Shown here: in pieces, positions 16,443-25,326 of the stretch | Position numbering within the stretch: the stretch's first letter is position 1 | How the letters are laid out: the number at the start of each line of letters is the position of its first letter | NCBI GenBank assembly: GCA_942492795.1 | Contig: OW818639.1 | Span: 2,232,001-2,296,000 of the forward strand | Source: RGIG3178 sp942492795 | GTDB taxonomy: Bacteria > Bacillota > Clostridia > Christensenellales > QAND01 | Length of the DNA: 64,000 nt | Reading direction: 5' to 3' | Program-made: the position numbers and the translations under genes | Notes under the pieces: generated by a model | Seen by the model: the letters and a program-made list of their open reading frames with translations, nothing else | What the model was told of the DNA's origin: nothing | Databases searched by the model: none

Positions 16443-17300
16443 TTACCCTTTTCGTTTCCTTGCGACACGCCAAAGCGTCAGTGCATAGAAAATCGCCGCG
16501 GACGCAAGCAAAATGCCGATGCTCAAAAGCGGTGTCACCGTTTGTCCGCCCAATTCGAAGGTTACGCCCATCGTACTTTTAAATTGTGCCGCAGCCTGCG
16601 CTGGCGCACCCAGAAAGGCGTCCGCGAGCGGCGCCGCCATGATGGTCTGCCGGAACAACACCGCAGCATGGGATGGCGGGAACAGCTTGACGATCATCTG
16701 AACGGCAGAAGGCAAACTGCCAATCGGCAGATAGATACCCGTCAAAAAGCCGATCAATGTGCCAATGATGGTGCTCGCCGTAGCGAAAGCGTTTTGGCTT
16801 TTAAAAAAGGAAGTGATGAAGAACATCATCGCCGTGTTGGAAAATGCCGACAATATAATCAGCAACAGTACAATGGCGAATCCCGCAACCGAAAGCAGAC
16901 TGCCGCCGCTTAAAACGATATAGATTTCTATCAAAATGAGCGCGACTACGCTCATGATAACCGCGATGACAAATGCGCTCAACAGATATCCTAATGTAAT
17001 GCTGCTGCGCTTGAGCGGCGATGAGAAGAAATCCTTGTTGTATTTCTTCGTTTCATCCTCCACCATGATGCCAAAAGCGCCCATGGTGGCCGTCACCGTC
17101 GTTACCGCCAGCAATCCGGCCATCATCCAGCTGTCCATCAGAAACCGTATGTTCTTTATCTGTTCGAAGTTGGATGACCACACATCTCCCAAAAACAAAG
17201 CATACATGCCAATGATGATAAAGACCGATAGCAACGAGAAGAACACCGAGCTCTTATCTCTGAAAAAAACCTTCAAGTTTCGAATGGTAAAGCTTATCAT
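16443..17300 (-). CDS. ABC-2 type transporter permease
   Basis: Membrane subunit of an ABC exporter, 285 residues with about six transmembrane helices and the ABC-2 fold (first helix near residue 25, then a cluster from residue 60 to 190 and a last helix near 260). It begins MISFTIRNLKVFFRDKSSVF, a common opening for drug or antibiotic exporter permeases. The start at 17300 overlaps the ATPase stop by four bases (ATGA), so the two are translationally coupled and form one exporter. The substrate cannot be inferred. Confidence 0.85.
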   Translation of the reverse strand: MISFTIRNLKVFFRDKSSVFFSLLSVFIIIGMYALFLGDVWSSNFEQIKNIRFLMDSWMMAGLLAVTTVTATMGAFGIMVEDETKKYNKDFFSSPLKRSSITLGYLLSAFVIAVIMSVVALILIEIYIVLSGGSLLSVAGFAIVLLLIILSAFSNTAMMFFITSFFKSQNAFATASTIIGTLIGFLTGIYLPIGSLPSAVQMIVKLFPPSHAAVLFRQTIMAAPLADAFLGAPAQAAAQFKSTMGVTFELGGQTVTPLLSIGILLASAAIFYALTLWRVARKRKG

Positions 17301-18211
17301 GCCCGTATCTCCTTCCCGGTAATTGCGATGAACGCGTCGTCCATCGTTCCGCTTGTCACTTCGAATCCTGCAAGATAGGGCTTGCATTGCTCAAGGATCG
17401 GCAGTGCATCCAGCGTTTTATCCAGATTCAGAACAATGCAATCTGCCGTCACCGTGTATGGGATGGATCGATCGCGCAAAATCGCTTCGACTTTTTCCAT
17501 ATCGGCGCACACAAGTCTGAGTTTGTCTCTGGCGTACCGTTCCTTAAGCTGCATCGGCGTACCCTTTGCCGTTATAACACCGTTGTCGATTACAATGACA
17601 AAATCAGCTTCTGCAGCCTCTTCCATGTAGTGCGTCGTCATGAAGACCGTCATGCCGGAATCGCGCTGCAATTTTAAAATGGTTTGCCAAATATTCTGCC
17701 TGGTTTGCGGATCAAGCCCCGTTGTCGGCTCGTCCAGAAACAGTATTTTGGGGGTGTGGATCAGCGCACGCGCAATGTCGCACCGCCTTCGCTGCCCGCC
17801 GGAGAGTTTCCCGTAAGGACGCGAAAGGAGATCCTGAATCCCTGTCAGCTCCGTCGTCGACTTCAGCGCATCGTCGAGCTGTTTGCCCTTAAGATTATAG
17901 AATCCGCCGCGCAGCTTGATATTCTCCGCAACTGTCAAAAGCGGATCCAGCAGGCCGTCCTGAAAAACCACGCCGATTTGGGAACGGATCGCGTCGTCAT
18001 CCATACCCAATTTGTAGCCGTCCACCAGCACTTCGCCGGCATCCGCTTTCAAAAAGGTACAGATGATGTCGATGGTCGTGGATTTCCCTGCGCCGTTTGG
18101 TCCCAGAAATGCGAACAGCTTCCCTTGCTCCGCGTAGAAGCTGATATCCTGCACGGCTTTGATGGAACCATACGATTTGCGAAGGCCGGTAACCTCAATG
18201 ATATGCTCCAT
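17297..18211 (-). CDS. ABC exporter ATP-binding protein (DrrA-like)
   Basis: ATPase of 304 residues partnering the downstream permease. Walker A is GPNGAGKST near residue 38, the signature is LSGGQRRRCDIARAL near 135, Walker B is ILFLDEPTTGLD near 156, and TTHYMEEA gives the switch histidine. The roughly 80-residue C-terminal extension is typical of DrrA/NatA-like exporters. The ATG at 18211 is preferred because GGAGG lies five bases upstream. A possible 46-residue gene lies 110 bases upstream on the same strand and could share the transcript. Confidence 0.9.
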   Translation of the reverse strand: MEHIIEVTGLRKSYGSIKAVQDISFYAEQGKLFAFLGPNGAGKSTTIDIICTFLKADAGEVLVDGYKLGMDDDAIRSQIGVVFQDGLLDPLLTVAENIKLRGGFYNLKGKQLDDALKSTTELTGIQDLLSRPYGKLSGGQRRRCDIARALIHTPKILFLDEPTTGLDPQTRQNIWQTILKLQRDSGMTVFMTTHYMEEAAEADFVIVIDNGVITAKGTPMQLKERYARDKLRLVCADMEKVEAILRDRSIPYTVTADCIVLNLDKTLDALPILEQCKPYLAGFEVTSGTMDDAFIAITGKEIRA

Positions 18212-18320
18212 GCAAACCTCCAAAAGAATTGTATTGATACCGTATTATTGTACAATGTTTCCTTACCTTGTAAAAGCAATATTTTCACATTCTGTCCGTT
18301 CTATTGGTCTTGCAGGCTTT

Positions 18321-18461
18321 CTATCCCTTAAAGAGCGCCGAGGCGATCGCTTTTTTGGATTTCTCATCCAGAAGTCCTCCTGAAAGAGACCTTGCGATGT
18401 ATTGCTCCACACGATCACTTATGAGTTCGCTTTCGATTTTCAATACATCTTCCGCTTTCAT
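18321..18461 (-). CDS. Small protein of 46 residues, unknown
   Basis: I do not recognise a family. The frame MKAEDVLKIESELISDRVEQ and onward ends SKKAIASALFKG and is predicted to be two amphipathic helices with a LSGGLLDEKSK turn. Codon use is like that of neighbouring genes. Support for translation is moderate: AAGG is located ten bases before the ATG at 18461, and an alternative in-frame ATG lies three codons upstream. It lies directly upstream of the ABC exporter pair on the same strand and divergent from the XRE regulator, so it may be an accessory or leader protein. Confidence 0.4.
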   Translation of the reverse strand: MKAEDVLKIESELISDRVEQYIARSLSGGLLDEKSKKAIASALFKG

Positions 18462-18681
18462 CCGTCTCATCCTTTACGCACGTTTTTATAAGCGTTTATC
18501 CTGTTTGTATTGTAAACCTTATCAGACGCACATTGTATCGCTTTTTGCGTACCTTTACATTGCGAAATTTTAATTCAATTTCCTTTCTGTTAATCTATGG
18601 TTAATAATTTTTACCATTATTAACCACGCTTCTCTTGATAACCCAGAGTCCGCGCCCTACAATGGTCTTGAGGTGATCGGG

Positions 18682-19788
18682 ATGAAAAGCATTCATATTG
18701 GCTCCGTCATAGCAAAAAACCGCAAGCAAAAAGGCATCACGCAGGAAGATCTGGCTTGTTACCTCGGCGTTTCAAAGCCGGCCGTCTCCAAGTGGGAATC
18801 GGGGCAAAGCTATCCGGATATTACCCTGCTTCCCGTCATAGCCGCCTACTTCAGCTTGAGTGTCGACGATCTGTTGGGTTATACACCGCAGATGGAAAAC
18901 GATGATATCCAAAAGCTCTACGCAAGCCTGTCGGATGCATTCAGCCGGGAACCGTTTGATGCGGTACTTGCGCGATGCCGAGAGATAATTCGAAAGTATT
19001 ACTCCTGCTGGAAGTTCCTGTTTTCGATGGGAACGCTTTTGATCAACCACGCAGCAATGGCATCCACAGCACCGGTTGCACAGTCCGTATACGAAGAGGC
19101 ACTGTCGCTGTTCTGCCGTGTGGAGCAAGAGAGCGATGATACCATTTTGAAGCGTCAAGCCTTGCAGATGCAGGGTGTCTGTTACTTATTTATGGGGAAT
19201 CCGGCAGCGGTGATCGATCTTCTGGACGGTACGCTGGAACCTCCAATGGCAACAGAGGTACTGCTCGCAAAAGCATATTGCCAAAAGGGCGAACCAAAAA
19301 AAGCCATCGGGTTGCTGCAAACGTATATGTACCAAAGTGTGGTCGGCATCTTCGGCGCAATTCCGGATCTGATGTCGCTTTACGCACAGGATTCCGCAAA
19401 GTTCGAGGCATGCGTTCAATTCGCCGAATCGCTGCGGCAATCCGTCGACATGGATACGCTGCATCCTGGCGTATATTTTTCGGTCATACTCACACAAGCC
19501 ATCCTTTATGCTTCGCAGCAGAAAAACGACTCAGCTTTGTCCAGTCTGGAATCGTTCGCAAAGTTGGTATCCAAGCCGGGCCTGTTTCCTTTGACGCTTC
19601 ACGGAACCGAGTTTTTCGACTGTTTGGATTCCCTGTTCGATCGAATTGAGCTTGGCGTACAGGCGCCGCGAAGCAGTGATTTGATCAAACGGGATTTAAA
19701 AAAAGCCGTGCTTGAAAACCCGGTCTTTTTACCGCTGCACATGGATGAACGTTTCTCTCAACTCAAAAATACACTTGAAAGCATATAG
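18682..19788 (+). CDS. XRE family transcriptional regulator with helical (TPR-like) C-terminus
   Basis: DNA-binding regulator of 368 residues. The N-terminal HTH (about residues 5-60) reads IAKNRKQKGITQEDLACYLG then VSKPAVSKWESGQSYPDI, a canonical XRE motif. The rest is all helical and resembles TPR repeats, as in Rgg/PlcR-like or Firmicute XRE-TPR regulators that sense peptides or stress. The ATG at 18682 is chosen because GAGGTGAT lies properly upstream; a GTG at 18673 is too close. It leads an operon with a small membrane protein and an ABC-2 exporter, which it probably controls. Confidence 0.85.
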   Translation: MKSIHIGSVIAKNRKQKGITQEDLACYLGVSKPAVSKWESGQSYPDITLLPVIAAYFSLSVDDLLGYTPQMENDDIQKLYASLSDAFSREPFDAVLARCREIIRKYYSCWKFLFSMGTLLINHAAMASTAPVAQSVYEEALSLFCRVEQESDDTILKRQALQMQGVCYLFMGNPAAVIDLLDGTLEPPMATEVLLAKAYCQKGEPKKAIGLLQTYMYQSVVGIFGAIPDLMSLYAQDSAKFEACVQFAESLRQSVDMDTLHPGVYFSVILTQAILYASQQKNDSALSSLESFAKLVSKPGLFPLTLHGTEFFDCLDSLFDRIELGVQAPRSSDLIKRDLKKAVLENPVFLPLHMDERFSQLKNTLESI

Positions 19789-19799
19789 GAGGTTGTTCC

Positions 19800-20000
19800 A
19801 TGAAAACACTTATGCCTTACCTTCCGCTGCTGATCCCCATTGTCATCATCGAACTGACATTGATGATTCTGGCGCTGCGCCATGTGTTGAAGCACCGGAC
19901 ATACCGCTTTGGCAACCGCGCATTTTGGATCGTTGTCGTGATGATTTTTCAGATCATCGGCCCTGTTTTGTATTTCACCGTGGGCCGGGGCGATAACTGA
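19800..20000 (+). CDS. Small membrane protein with PLDc_N-like domain
   Basis: A 66-residue protein with two transmembrane helices (about residues 5-27 and 40-60). The ending FQIIGPVLYFTVGRGDN matches the PLDc_N pattern found at the N-terminus of cardiolipin synthases and in stand-alone small proteins next to ABC-2 exporters such as the YxlG/YxlF type. AGGAGG precedes the ATG. Its stop overlaps the start of the ATPase gene by one base (TGATG), so they are coupled. Probably an accessory subunit of the exporter. Confidence 0.8.
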   Translation: MKTLMPYLPLLIPIVIIELTLMILALRHVLKHRTYRFGNRAFWIVVVMIFQIIGPVLYFTVGRGDN

Positions 20001-20917
20001 TGGAAATTTTGCATTTGGAGCATATCAGCAAACGCTTTGGCAGCGTGAACGCGATAAACGATCTCACGCTGTCCGTTACGGAGCACAGTGTGCTCGGTTT
20101 TATCGGCAAAAACGGCGCCGGTAAAACCACGACCATGAAGATGATTCTGGGGTTTTTAAAGCCGGATTCCGGCAGCATCCATGTTTGCGGTGAAAGAGTG
20201 CTGTTCGGGAACACGAAAACAAACCGGCATATCGGCTATCTTCCCGATGTTCCAAGCTTTTATGGTTATATGACGCCTGTGGAATATCTTGCAATGTGCG
20301 GGAATATCGCAGGGATGGATACGAAGCGCGTCAAAGCACGCACGGAAGAACTTTTGGAATTAACAGGGCTTCACGGCGACGAGCGAAGAATCAAAGGCTT
20401 TTCCCGCGGCATGCAACAAAGGCTCGGTATTGCCCAGGCAATGCTGCATGAACCAAAACTTCTGATATGTGACGAGCCGACATCCGCGCTTGATCCTGTC
20501 GGCAGAAAAGAGATCCTTGATATCCTGCTCTTGGCCCGCAGTCATACCACCATCGTCTTCTCTACCCACATCCTCTCCGACGTGGAACGCATCTGCGATC
20601 ATATAGGCGTGATCGACCACGGACGCCTCGTACTGCATGGCACGCTTGCGGCGTTGAAAAAAACATATAGGCAGGATACGCTGTTGCTGGAGTTCAAAGC
20701 CGGAACCATGCTTGAACCCGTTGCCGGAGCAATCCTGAGTCTTGAAAGCGTATACGATGTGTCGGTATCGGACAATTCCATAACTGTCGCGCTCAACGAT
20801 GCTGAACTGACAGGCTCGAAGATTCTGGAGATGATCGTTTCGCAGCAACTGCCGCTGTTGCGCTACGAAATTGGCGAACCTACGCTTGAACGCGTTTTTT
20901 TGGAGGCTGTGCGATGA
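20000..20917 (+). CDS. ABC exporter ATP-binding protein
   Basis: ATPase of 305 residues. Walker A is GKNGAGKTTT near residue 37, the signature FSRGMQQRLGIAQAM is near 133 (a Ser-Arg-Gly variant of LSGGQ that is common in ABC-2 exporters), Walker B LLICDEPTSALD is near 153, and STHIL provides the switch His. The roughly 90-residue C-terminal domain is normal for this class. The start overlaps the upstream small membrane gene and the stop overlaps the permease start (ATGA), so all three are co-translated. YxlF/BcrA-like; substrate unknown. Confidence 0.9.
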   Translation: MEILHLEHISKRFGSVNAINDLTLSVTEHSVLGFIGKNGAGKTTTMKMILGFLKPDSGSIHVCGERVLFGNTKTNRHIGYLPDVPSFYGYMTPVEYLAMCGNIAGMDTKRVKARTEELLELTGLHGDERRIKGFSRGMQQRLGIAQAMLHEPKLLICDEPTSALDPVGRKEILDILLLARSHTTIVFSTHILSDVERICDHIGVIDHGRLVLHGTLAALKKTYRQDTLLLEFKAGTMLEPVAGAILSLESVYDVSVSDNSITVALNDAELTGSKILEMIVSQQLPLLRYEIGEPTLERVFLEAVR

Positions 20918-21678
20918 ATGGATTCAAAACGTTCTTTATAAAGGAAATCACGGAACTGCTGCGAAGCTATAAAGCGCTGATCCTGGTGCTGGTTTTCGTT
21001 CTGTTCGGGTTTATGAGCCCCGGCTTGGCGAAAGTGATGCCTCAGATTATGTCCCAAATACCCATGGGCAATATTTCCATTACGTTGCCGCCATCCAGCT
21101 ATTTGGATGCCTATGCCCAGTTTTTTAAAAACATAACGCAGATGGGTTTGATCGTGCTTTTGTTGTTGTTTGCGACGAATTTATCATCGGAAATTGCAAA
21201 GGGTACGCTTATCATGCCGCTTTCGAAGGGCTTATCAAGGGATGCCGTCATCCTTAGCAAGTATACGGCTTCGCTGATTGCCTTTTCCGTGTGCTATTGG
21301 TTGGCGGTTGCCATCGATCTGGCCTATACCTATTTTCTGTTTGGGACGGTTTTGGCGCCCAGCCTCTTTCTTTCGCTGTTCTCACTCTGGCTGTTCGGAG
21401 CATTTCTGCAATCTTTGCTGCTTTTTTCAAGCTGTCTGATCAGCGGGAGTTATGGCGGTTTGTTGACAACTGTGGGTGTTTTGTTCCTGCTGTTTGCGCT
21501 GGATATTTTCCCTATGATCAGGCAATTCAGCCCAAACTATTTAACATCGCAAAACAGCGCCTTGCTTACAAATACCATTGCTTCATCGGCGATGACACTC
21601 CCGATCTGCATCACGGTCTTTTTGACCATGGCATTATTGTTGGGCGGGATGCTTCGCTTTAGAAAGGCGATACTGTAA
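20914..21678 (+). CDS. ABC-2 type transporter permease
   Basis: Membrane subunit of 254 residues with six predicted helices (near residues 20-40, 80-98, 115-140, 145-170, 175-195, 228-248). It belongs to the ABC-2 family seen next to YxlF-like ATPases; LSSEIAKGTLIMPLSKGLSR is the characteristic loop after helix 2. It overlaps the ATPase gene by four bases. It is the last gene of the XRE-PLDc_N-ATPase-permease operon. Confidence 0.85.
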   Translation: MNGFKTFFIKEITELLRSYKALILVLVFVLFGFMSPGLAKVMPQIMSQIPMGNISITLPPSSYLDAYAQFFKNITQMGLIVLLLLFATNLSSEIAKGTLIMPLSKGLSRDAVILSKYTASLIAFSVCYWLAVAIDLAYTYFLFGTVLAPSLFLSLFSLWLFGAFLQSLLLFSSCLISGSYGGLLTTVGVLFLLFALDIFPMIRQFSPNYLTSQNSALLTNTIASSAMTLPICITVFLTMALLLGGMLRFRKAIL

Positions 21679-22118
21679 CACATAATCAATTCTTTTTTAA
21701 ACAGCGGCGCGTATCCCGATATAATGCCGCAACAAACCAAGGTAGTTATTATATTATAATATAACTAGCTTAGTATCTTATCCATATATCATTATATCAT
21801 TAATTGTTATAATATAATCGGACCCTATATTTTCTATCATCACAGATTGAGAAGAGATATTGTTGGCACATCAGCCTTCTACGACTGCCAAATCAATCCG
21901 AATATGAAATGGCATGTGATATTCATGCTAGCCCTTCGGGCACCGGCGCGTTGACTTGTGTTGGCGGACAGAATCAGCTCTCATTCATTGGACCACAAAA
22001 TAATGCATAAATATACATTGTATATTTATGCATTATGGTTTTTTGCGTATCCGCATCTATCTGGCCTCTTCGGGAAGCCTGTGAGGGCGTTTATAAATCG
22101 GTTAATGTCTTGTTGTGT
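21679..22118. other. AT-rich intergenic stretch between convergent genes
   Basis: About 440 bases with no supportable gene. Bases 21738-21830 are almost pure A/T with many TATAAT-like words. The stretch also holds the perfect palindrome described separately at 22000-22036. The flanking genes converge on it, so promoter function is not expected, which makes the palindrome harder to explain. Confidence 0.6.
22000..22036. repeat. Perfect inverted repeat, 18-bp arms around one T
   Basis: The left arm is ATAATGCATAAATATACA; the right arm at 22019-22036 is its exact reverse complement; the single centre base is T at 22018. It is AT-rich and has no T-run, so it is a poor intrinsic terminator. A dimeric-regulator site, cruciform or remnant mobile-element end are alternatives. 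Confidence 0.85.
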
Positions 22119-22949
22119 TCATCGACCAAGCGCATATCGTTCGATGGCCTTTGCCAGACCGTCATTGGCGCTGGTATCCGTTACAACATCCGCTACCTTT
22201 TTTAAACTTTCCACTGCGTTCCCCATCGCGACGCCCAAACCGGCCCATTGAATCATGCTGTCATCATTGATACCGTCTCCGACTGCCATGACGCATTCGC
22301 GTTTAATGCCGTAATGCGCAGCCAGACGTGATAATCCGTCGCCTTTGTTGATGCCCTTGGGCACCAATTCAAGCCGTCGAGGGTCTCCTGTGGTACTATC
22401 AAGCGCGACGATGGGAGAAAGCATCTTAAGTACTCGTTCCCCGTCCGTGAAAGGAACAGAATAGTCAATTCGCTGAATATCCGGCTTGCTGGCGCGGATA
22501 AATTCATCCAGCGTTTCGTACAGCTGAATATAGGAATGCATCTTGCCGTTCAATCTGTCCAGCATCGCCTGGCTGGCGCAGGATCTATACACATGCGTCG
22601 TGTACATGCCGGTGGCGCTCAAATGGCGTCCCGGTACCGAAAGACAATCCTCAACCAAGGCGCGCAGCAGCGGATCCACCGCATCCGGATCGATCCGCCG
22701 CTCCAAAACATAGGCATTCGTCTTCCAATTCACGATGGATGCGCCGTTGGTCAGAACACACAGTTCATCCAATTCGTCCCCATGCGCCAGAGCGCCTGAA
22801 ATCTGCACAAGGCTTCTGCCGGTACAAATGCAAACATGAATGCCCGACCTCGCACAATCCCGCAGTACACGAACACTTTCATCCGAGGGTGTTTCCCCCT
22901 GATGATACAGCGTCCCGTCAAGATCTATTCCAATTAATTCAATTGCCAT
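22119..22949 (-). CDS. Cof-type HAD-IIB family phosphatase
   Basis: Haloacid-dehalogenase phosphatase of 276 residues. Motif I is GIDLDGTLY near residue 10, motif II CTGRS near 43, and motif III/IV is VMAVGDGINDDSMI near 222; the C2B cap domain lies between. Such Cof/YidA-like enzymes dephosphorylate sugar phosphates or cofactors such as pyridoxal phosphate and FMN with low specificity. The ATG at 22949 has AAGGGG seven bases upstream; the longer frame to 23003 lacks a ribosome-binding site. Monocistronic. Confidence 0.9.
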   Translation of the reverse strand: MAIELIGIDLDGTLYHQGETPSDESVRVLRDCARSGIHVCICTGRSLVQISGALAHGDELDELCVLTNGASIVNWKTNAYVLERRIDPDAVDPLLRALVEDCLSVPGRHLSATGMYTTHVYRSCASQAMLDRLNGKMHSYIQLYETLDEFIRASKPDIQRIDYSVPFTDGERVLKMLSPIVALDSTTGDPRRLELVPKGINKGDGLSRLAAHYGIKRECVMAVGDGINDDSMIQWAGLGVAMGNAVESLKKVADVVTDTSANDGLAKAIERYALGR

Positions 22950-23304
22950 TGATTTCCCCTTATCATGGTTGTGACTTGTTTTGCCAAAAAAGAATGCGTT
23001 CATGCAAAGAGCAAACGGATACCGACTCGATGCCGGGGGTTTGAGAATCGCGCACAGCGCTATTGTAGTACGCTTTGCAGCACCCTGTCAAAGAAAGATC
23101 GTAATGAAACAACGGCCCAATACGCTTCTGCGGAGCCTTCTTGATCGATCATGCGCTATGAAAACTTTTGTGTTCATGCTACTATGAATGAATAATACTA
23201 CAGGTGTTAACCCATTCCATCCATGACCGACAGATCAATGGACCCGAATCGTTGTTGTTTTGAAGCGATGGATGACCATGCTCAACTTTTTTTAGGAGAA
23301 GATG
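22950..23304. other. Divergent intergenic region
   Basis: About 355 bases between the divergent HAD phosphatase and CPBP protease genes. It must contain both promoters, but I see no hexamer pair close to consensus and no convincing small gene. Confidence 0.5.
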
Positions 23305-24222
23305 ATGGAAAATCAAACCGACATATCACAGGTGCGCAGAAACCTCTCCCGTATCGGATGGAGCATGTGTCTGATGCTCGTTGTAACAGCGGTTATCCAG
23401 ATTGCCGTCGTGCAATTTGCAAGCTATCCCGTTCTGTTCGCTATTCAAACCAACTCGTGGATACGGTATGCGCTGCTTATCGTTCCCCAATACCTTGTCG
23501 CGATGCCTTTAGCGGCATATCTTTTAAGAGGACAACGACCTGAGATACCGGCCAAAACCCTTGATGCCAGACAATTCCGCATCATTATATGCATTGTGTA
23601 TTTCCTCATCTACGCGGGAAACATCATAGGGCGAATCGTTACAACGATCATCAGCGCGATCGCCGGCAGCAACATGTCAAATGCCGTGAGCACGCTTGTC
23701 ACAGGATCGGATCTGTTGCCAAGATTTGTCGTCCTTGTCCTTATAGCACCCGTCGCCGAAGAGATCTTTTTTCGCAAACTGCTTATTGAAAAACTTCTTC
23801 CCTACGGAGAACGCGTTGCGGTAATCACGTCCGGATTGATTTTTGGCCTGGTGCACGGCAATTTCTCGCAGTTTTTCTATGCTTTTGCCTTAGGCCTTGC
23901 GCTGGGTTATATCTATATTAAAACCGGTAATCTCACGTATACCATTTTACTGCATATGGCCGTTAATCTGATGGGCAGCATCGTCGGACCGGCTGTTATA
24001 AACGCAGGCACTTTGCTAATGTCGGCCTTTGGATTGTTTATGTTAACCGTCGCAATCGCGGGCCTTACGCTTATGATCAAGTATCATAAACAGATTCGTT
24101 TCAAGAGCGGACAGATTGCGTTGCCAAACTGGAGAGTTGTTTTCTTAAATGCGGGTATGATCCTCTTCTTTGCGGTATGCGCCGCAGTTTTTGCAATCAG
24201 TACCTATTCTTCGCTTACCTGA
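23305..24222 (+). CDS. CPBP family intramembrane glutamic protease
   Basis: Membrane protein of 305 residues with about eight helices, belonging to the CAAX/Abi (CPBP) family. The catalytic motifs are present: APVAEEIFFRKLL near residue 147 (EExxxR), FGLVHGNFSQF near 185 with the His, and HMAVNLMGS near 215. Bacterial members process membrane proteins or give bacteriocin immunity; the substrate here is unknown. The second of two tandem ATGs (23305) is taken because AGGAG then has normal spacing of six bases. Single gene with a terminator behind it. Confidence 0.85.
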   Translation: MENQTDISQVRRNLSRIGWSMCLMLVVTAVIQIAVVQFASYPVLFAIQTNSWIRYALLIVPQYLVAMPLAAYLLRGQRPEIPAKTLDARQFRIIICIVYFLIYAGNIIGRIVTTIISAIAGSNMSNAVSTLVTGSDLLPRFVVLVLIAPVAEEIFFRKLLIEKLLPYGERVAVITSGLIFGLVHGNFSQFFYAFALGLALGYIYIKTGNLTYTILLHMAVNLMGSIVGPAVINAGTLLMSAFGLFMLTVAIAGLTLMIKYHKQIRFKSGQIALPNWRVVFLNAGMILFFAVCAAVFAISTYSSLT

Positions 24223-24272
24223 AACTTGTTTGATAATCACGACTGGTCCTTTTTTTGTATGCTTTTTATATA

Positions 24273-24305
24273 AAATAACGGCGGGAAAATATTTCCCGCC
24301 GTTTT
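24273..24305. terminator. Bidirectional terminator
   Basis: AACGGCGGGAAA and TTTCCCGCCGTT form a 12-bp stem with an ATAT loop; TTTT follows. It separates the convergent CPBP and zinc-ribbon genes. Confidence 0.9.
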
Positions 24306-24338
24306 AGTCAGACAGAGTATCGGGTGTTTGTGCCAGTG

Positions 24339-24914
24339 TTACATTTTTTGCCCGCAGCTGCCGCAGAACGCGCTGGACGCGGGTACTGCCGTGCCGCAAG
24401 AAGTACAGAACTTTGGCTTCTCTTCGCTTTGCGGTGCTTGTGTGCTTGCGACAGGCGGCCATGTGCCCTGTACCGGCGGGATGTCCGCTTCGGCGGAGAC
24501 GTCTTGGGCAGGCGTGCTCTGGTATTCATATGCCACTTGCTCCTGCACGGGCGGCGCCGGCCTTTCTTCAAATCTATGCCCGCATGTGCCGCAGAACTGC
24601 TTTTCCTCTTCGATAACGGCACCGCACCCGGGGCATACTTTATTGCCCTGCAGTTCGACTATCTTGAGCTTAAGCTCCTCGATTTCCTTCGTATTGGCAA
24701 GTATTTCGTCCAACATCTGCCGGAAATCTCCCGGTATGTTTACGTCATCCCGGAATGTTTCAAAATAGCTTTTACCGATTCTTGAGTATGTCGCTTCTAT
24801 TTCCGCTTCCGCTTTGTGGATGGCAGAGTTCAATTTGTTCGTTTCCACCAAATCCTGCGCGCCTTTTTTTGTATTGCTGACAAACTTCGAAAACTTCTCC
24901 CCGAATCCAGGCAA
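24339..24914 (-). CDS. Double zinc-ribbon protein with coiled-coil N-terminus
   Basis: About 191 residues. The N-terminal 90 residues are helical and probably coiled coil (AIHKAEAEIEATYSRIGKSY, then NTKEIEELKLKIVELQ). Two zinc ribbons follow: CPGCGAVIEEEKQFCGTCG near residue 95 and, after a Pro-rich linker, CTSCGTAVPASSAFCGSCG at the very C-terminus, each with two CxxC pairs. A TTG start at 24914 with GGGAGG eight bases upstream fits better than the ATG at 24932, which has no ribosome-binding site. Proteins with this layout are common and uncharacterised in Clostridia. Confidence 0.75.
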   Translation of the reverse strand: MPGFGEKFSKFVSNTKKGAQDLVETNKLNSAIHKAEAEIEATYSRIGKSYFETFRDDVNIPGDFRQMLDEILANTKEIEELKLKIVELQGNKVCPGCGAVIEEEKQFCGTCGHRFEERPAPPVQEQVAYEYQSTPAQDVSAEADIPPVQGTWPPVASTQAPQSEEKPKFCTSCGTAVPASSAFCGSCGQKM

Positions 24915-25326
24915 TTTAAGCACCTCCCACATTATTTTGCGTCTGTACAAACAGCTCAACATCAAAAACAGTATGCTGTTACTTATTAAGATATTCCGGC
25001 TGGATAATGGTGTCAAGTATTAATTGGCGCTTTTTAAGCCTGCGGTTTATCATTTGATCTGCGCGCTTTGTATTCGCAGCGGAGATGTTCCAAAAGCCAT
25101 TCGAATTCTTATCGCTATACAATGAATAATTATTACGAATTCCTGTTGTCATAGAGCGCAAGCCGGGTATATGCATTTGATGCGGTCTATAATTATTCAA
25201 TCTCTGCTTTGAGGCGGAATTATAACCTTGGTCATTGGTATGAATGCGTCATAGCGCAGCAAACAAACAACGCGCTCCTATAACAAAGAAGCGCGTCGAA
25301 TTTCAGATCTGTACATTTGGTATTGT
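24915..25326. other. Intergenic stretch without a clear gene
   Basis: About 410 bases upstream of the zinc-ribbon gene and downstream of the secreted peptidoglycan-binding gene. It holds the hairpin at 25261-25300 and presumably the zinc-ribbon promoter; I find no convincing small gene. Confidence 0.5.
25261..25300 (-). terminator. Probable terminator of the peptidoglycan-binding protein gene
   Basis: On the minus strand ACGCGCT and AGCGCGT pair across a 13-base loop and are followed by TGTTTGTTTG. The T-tract is interrupted, so efficiency may be moderate. Confidence 0.6.
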
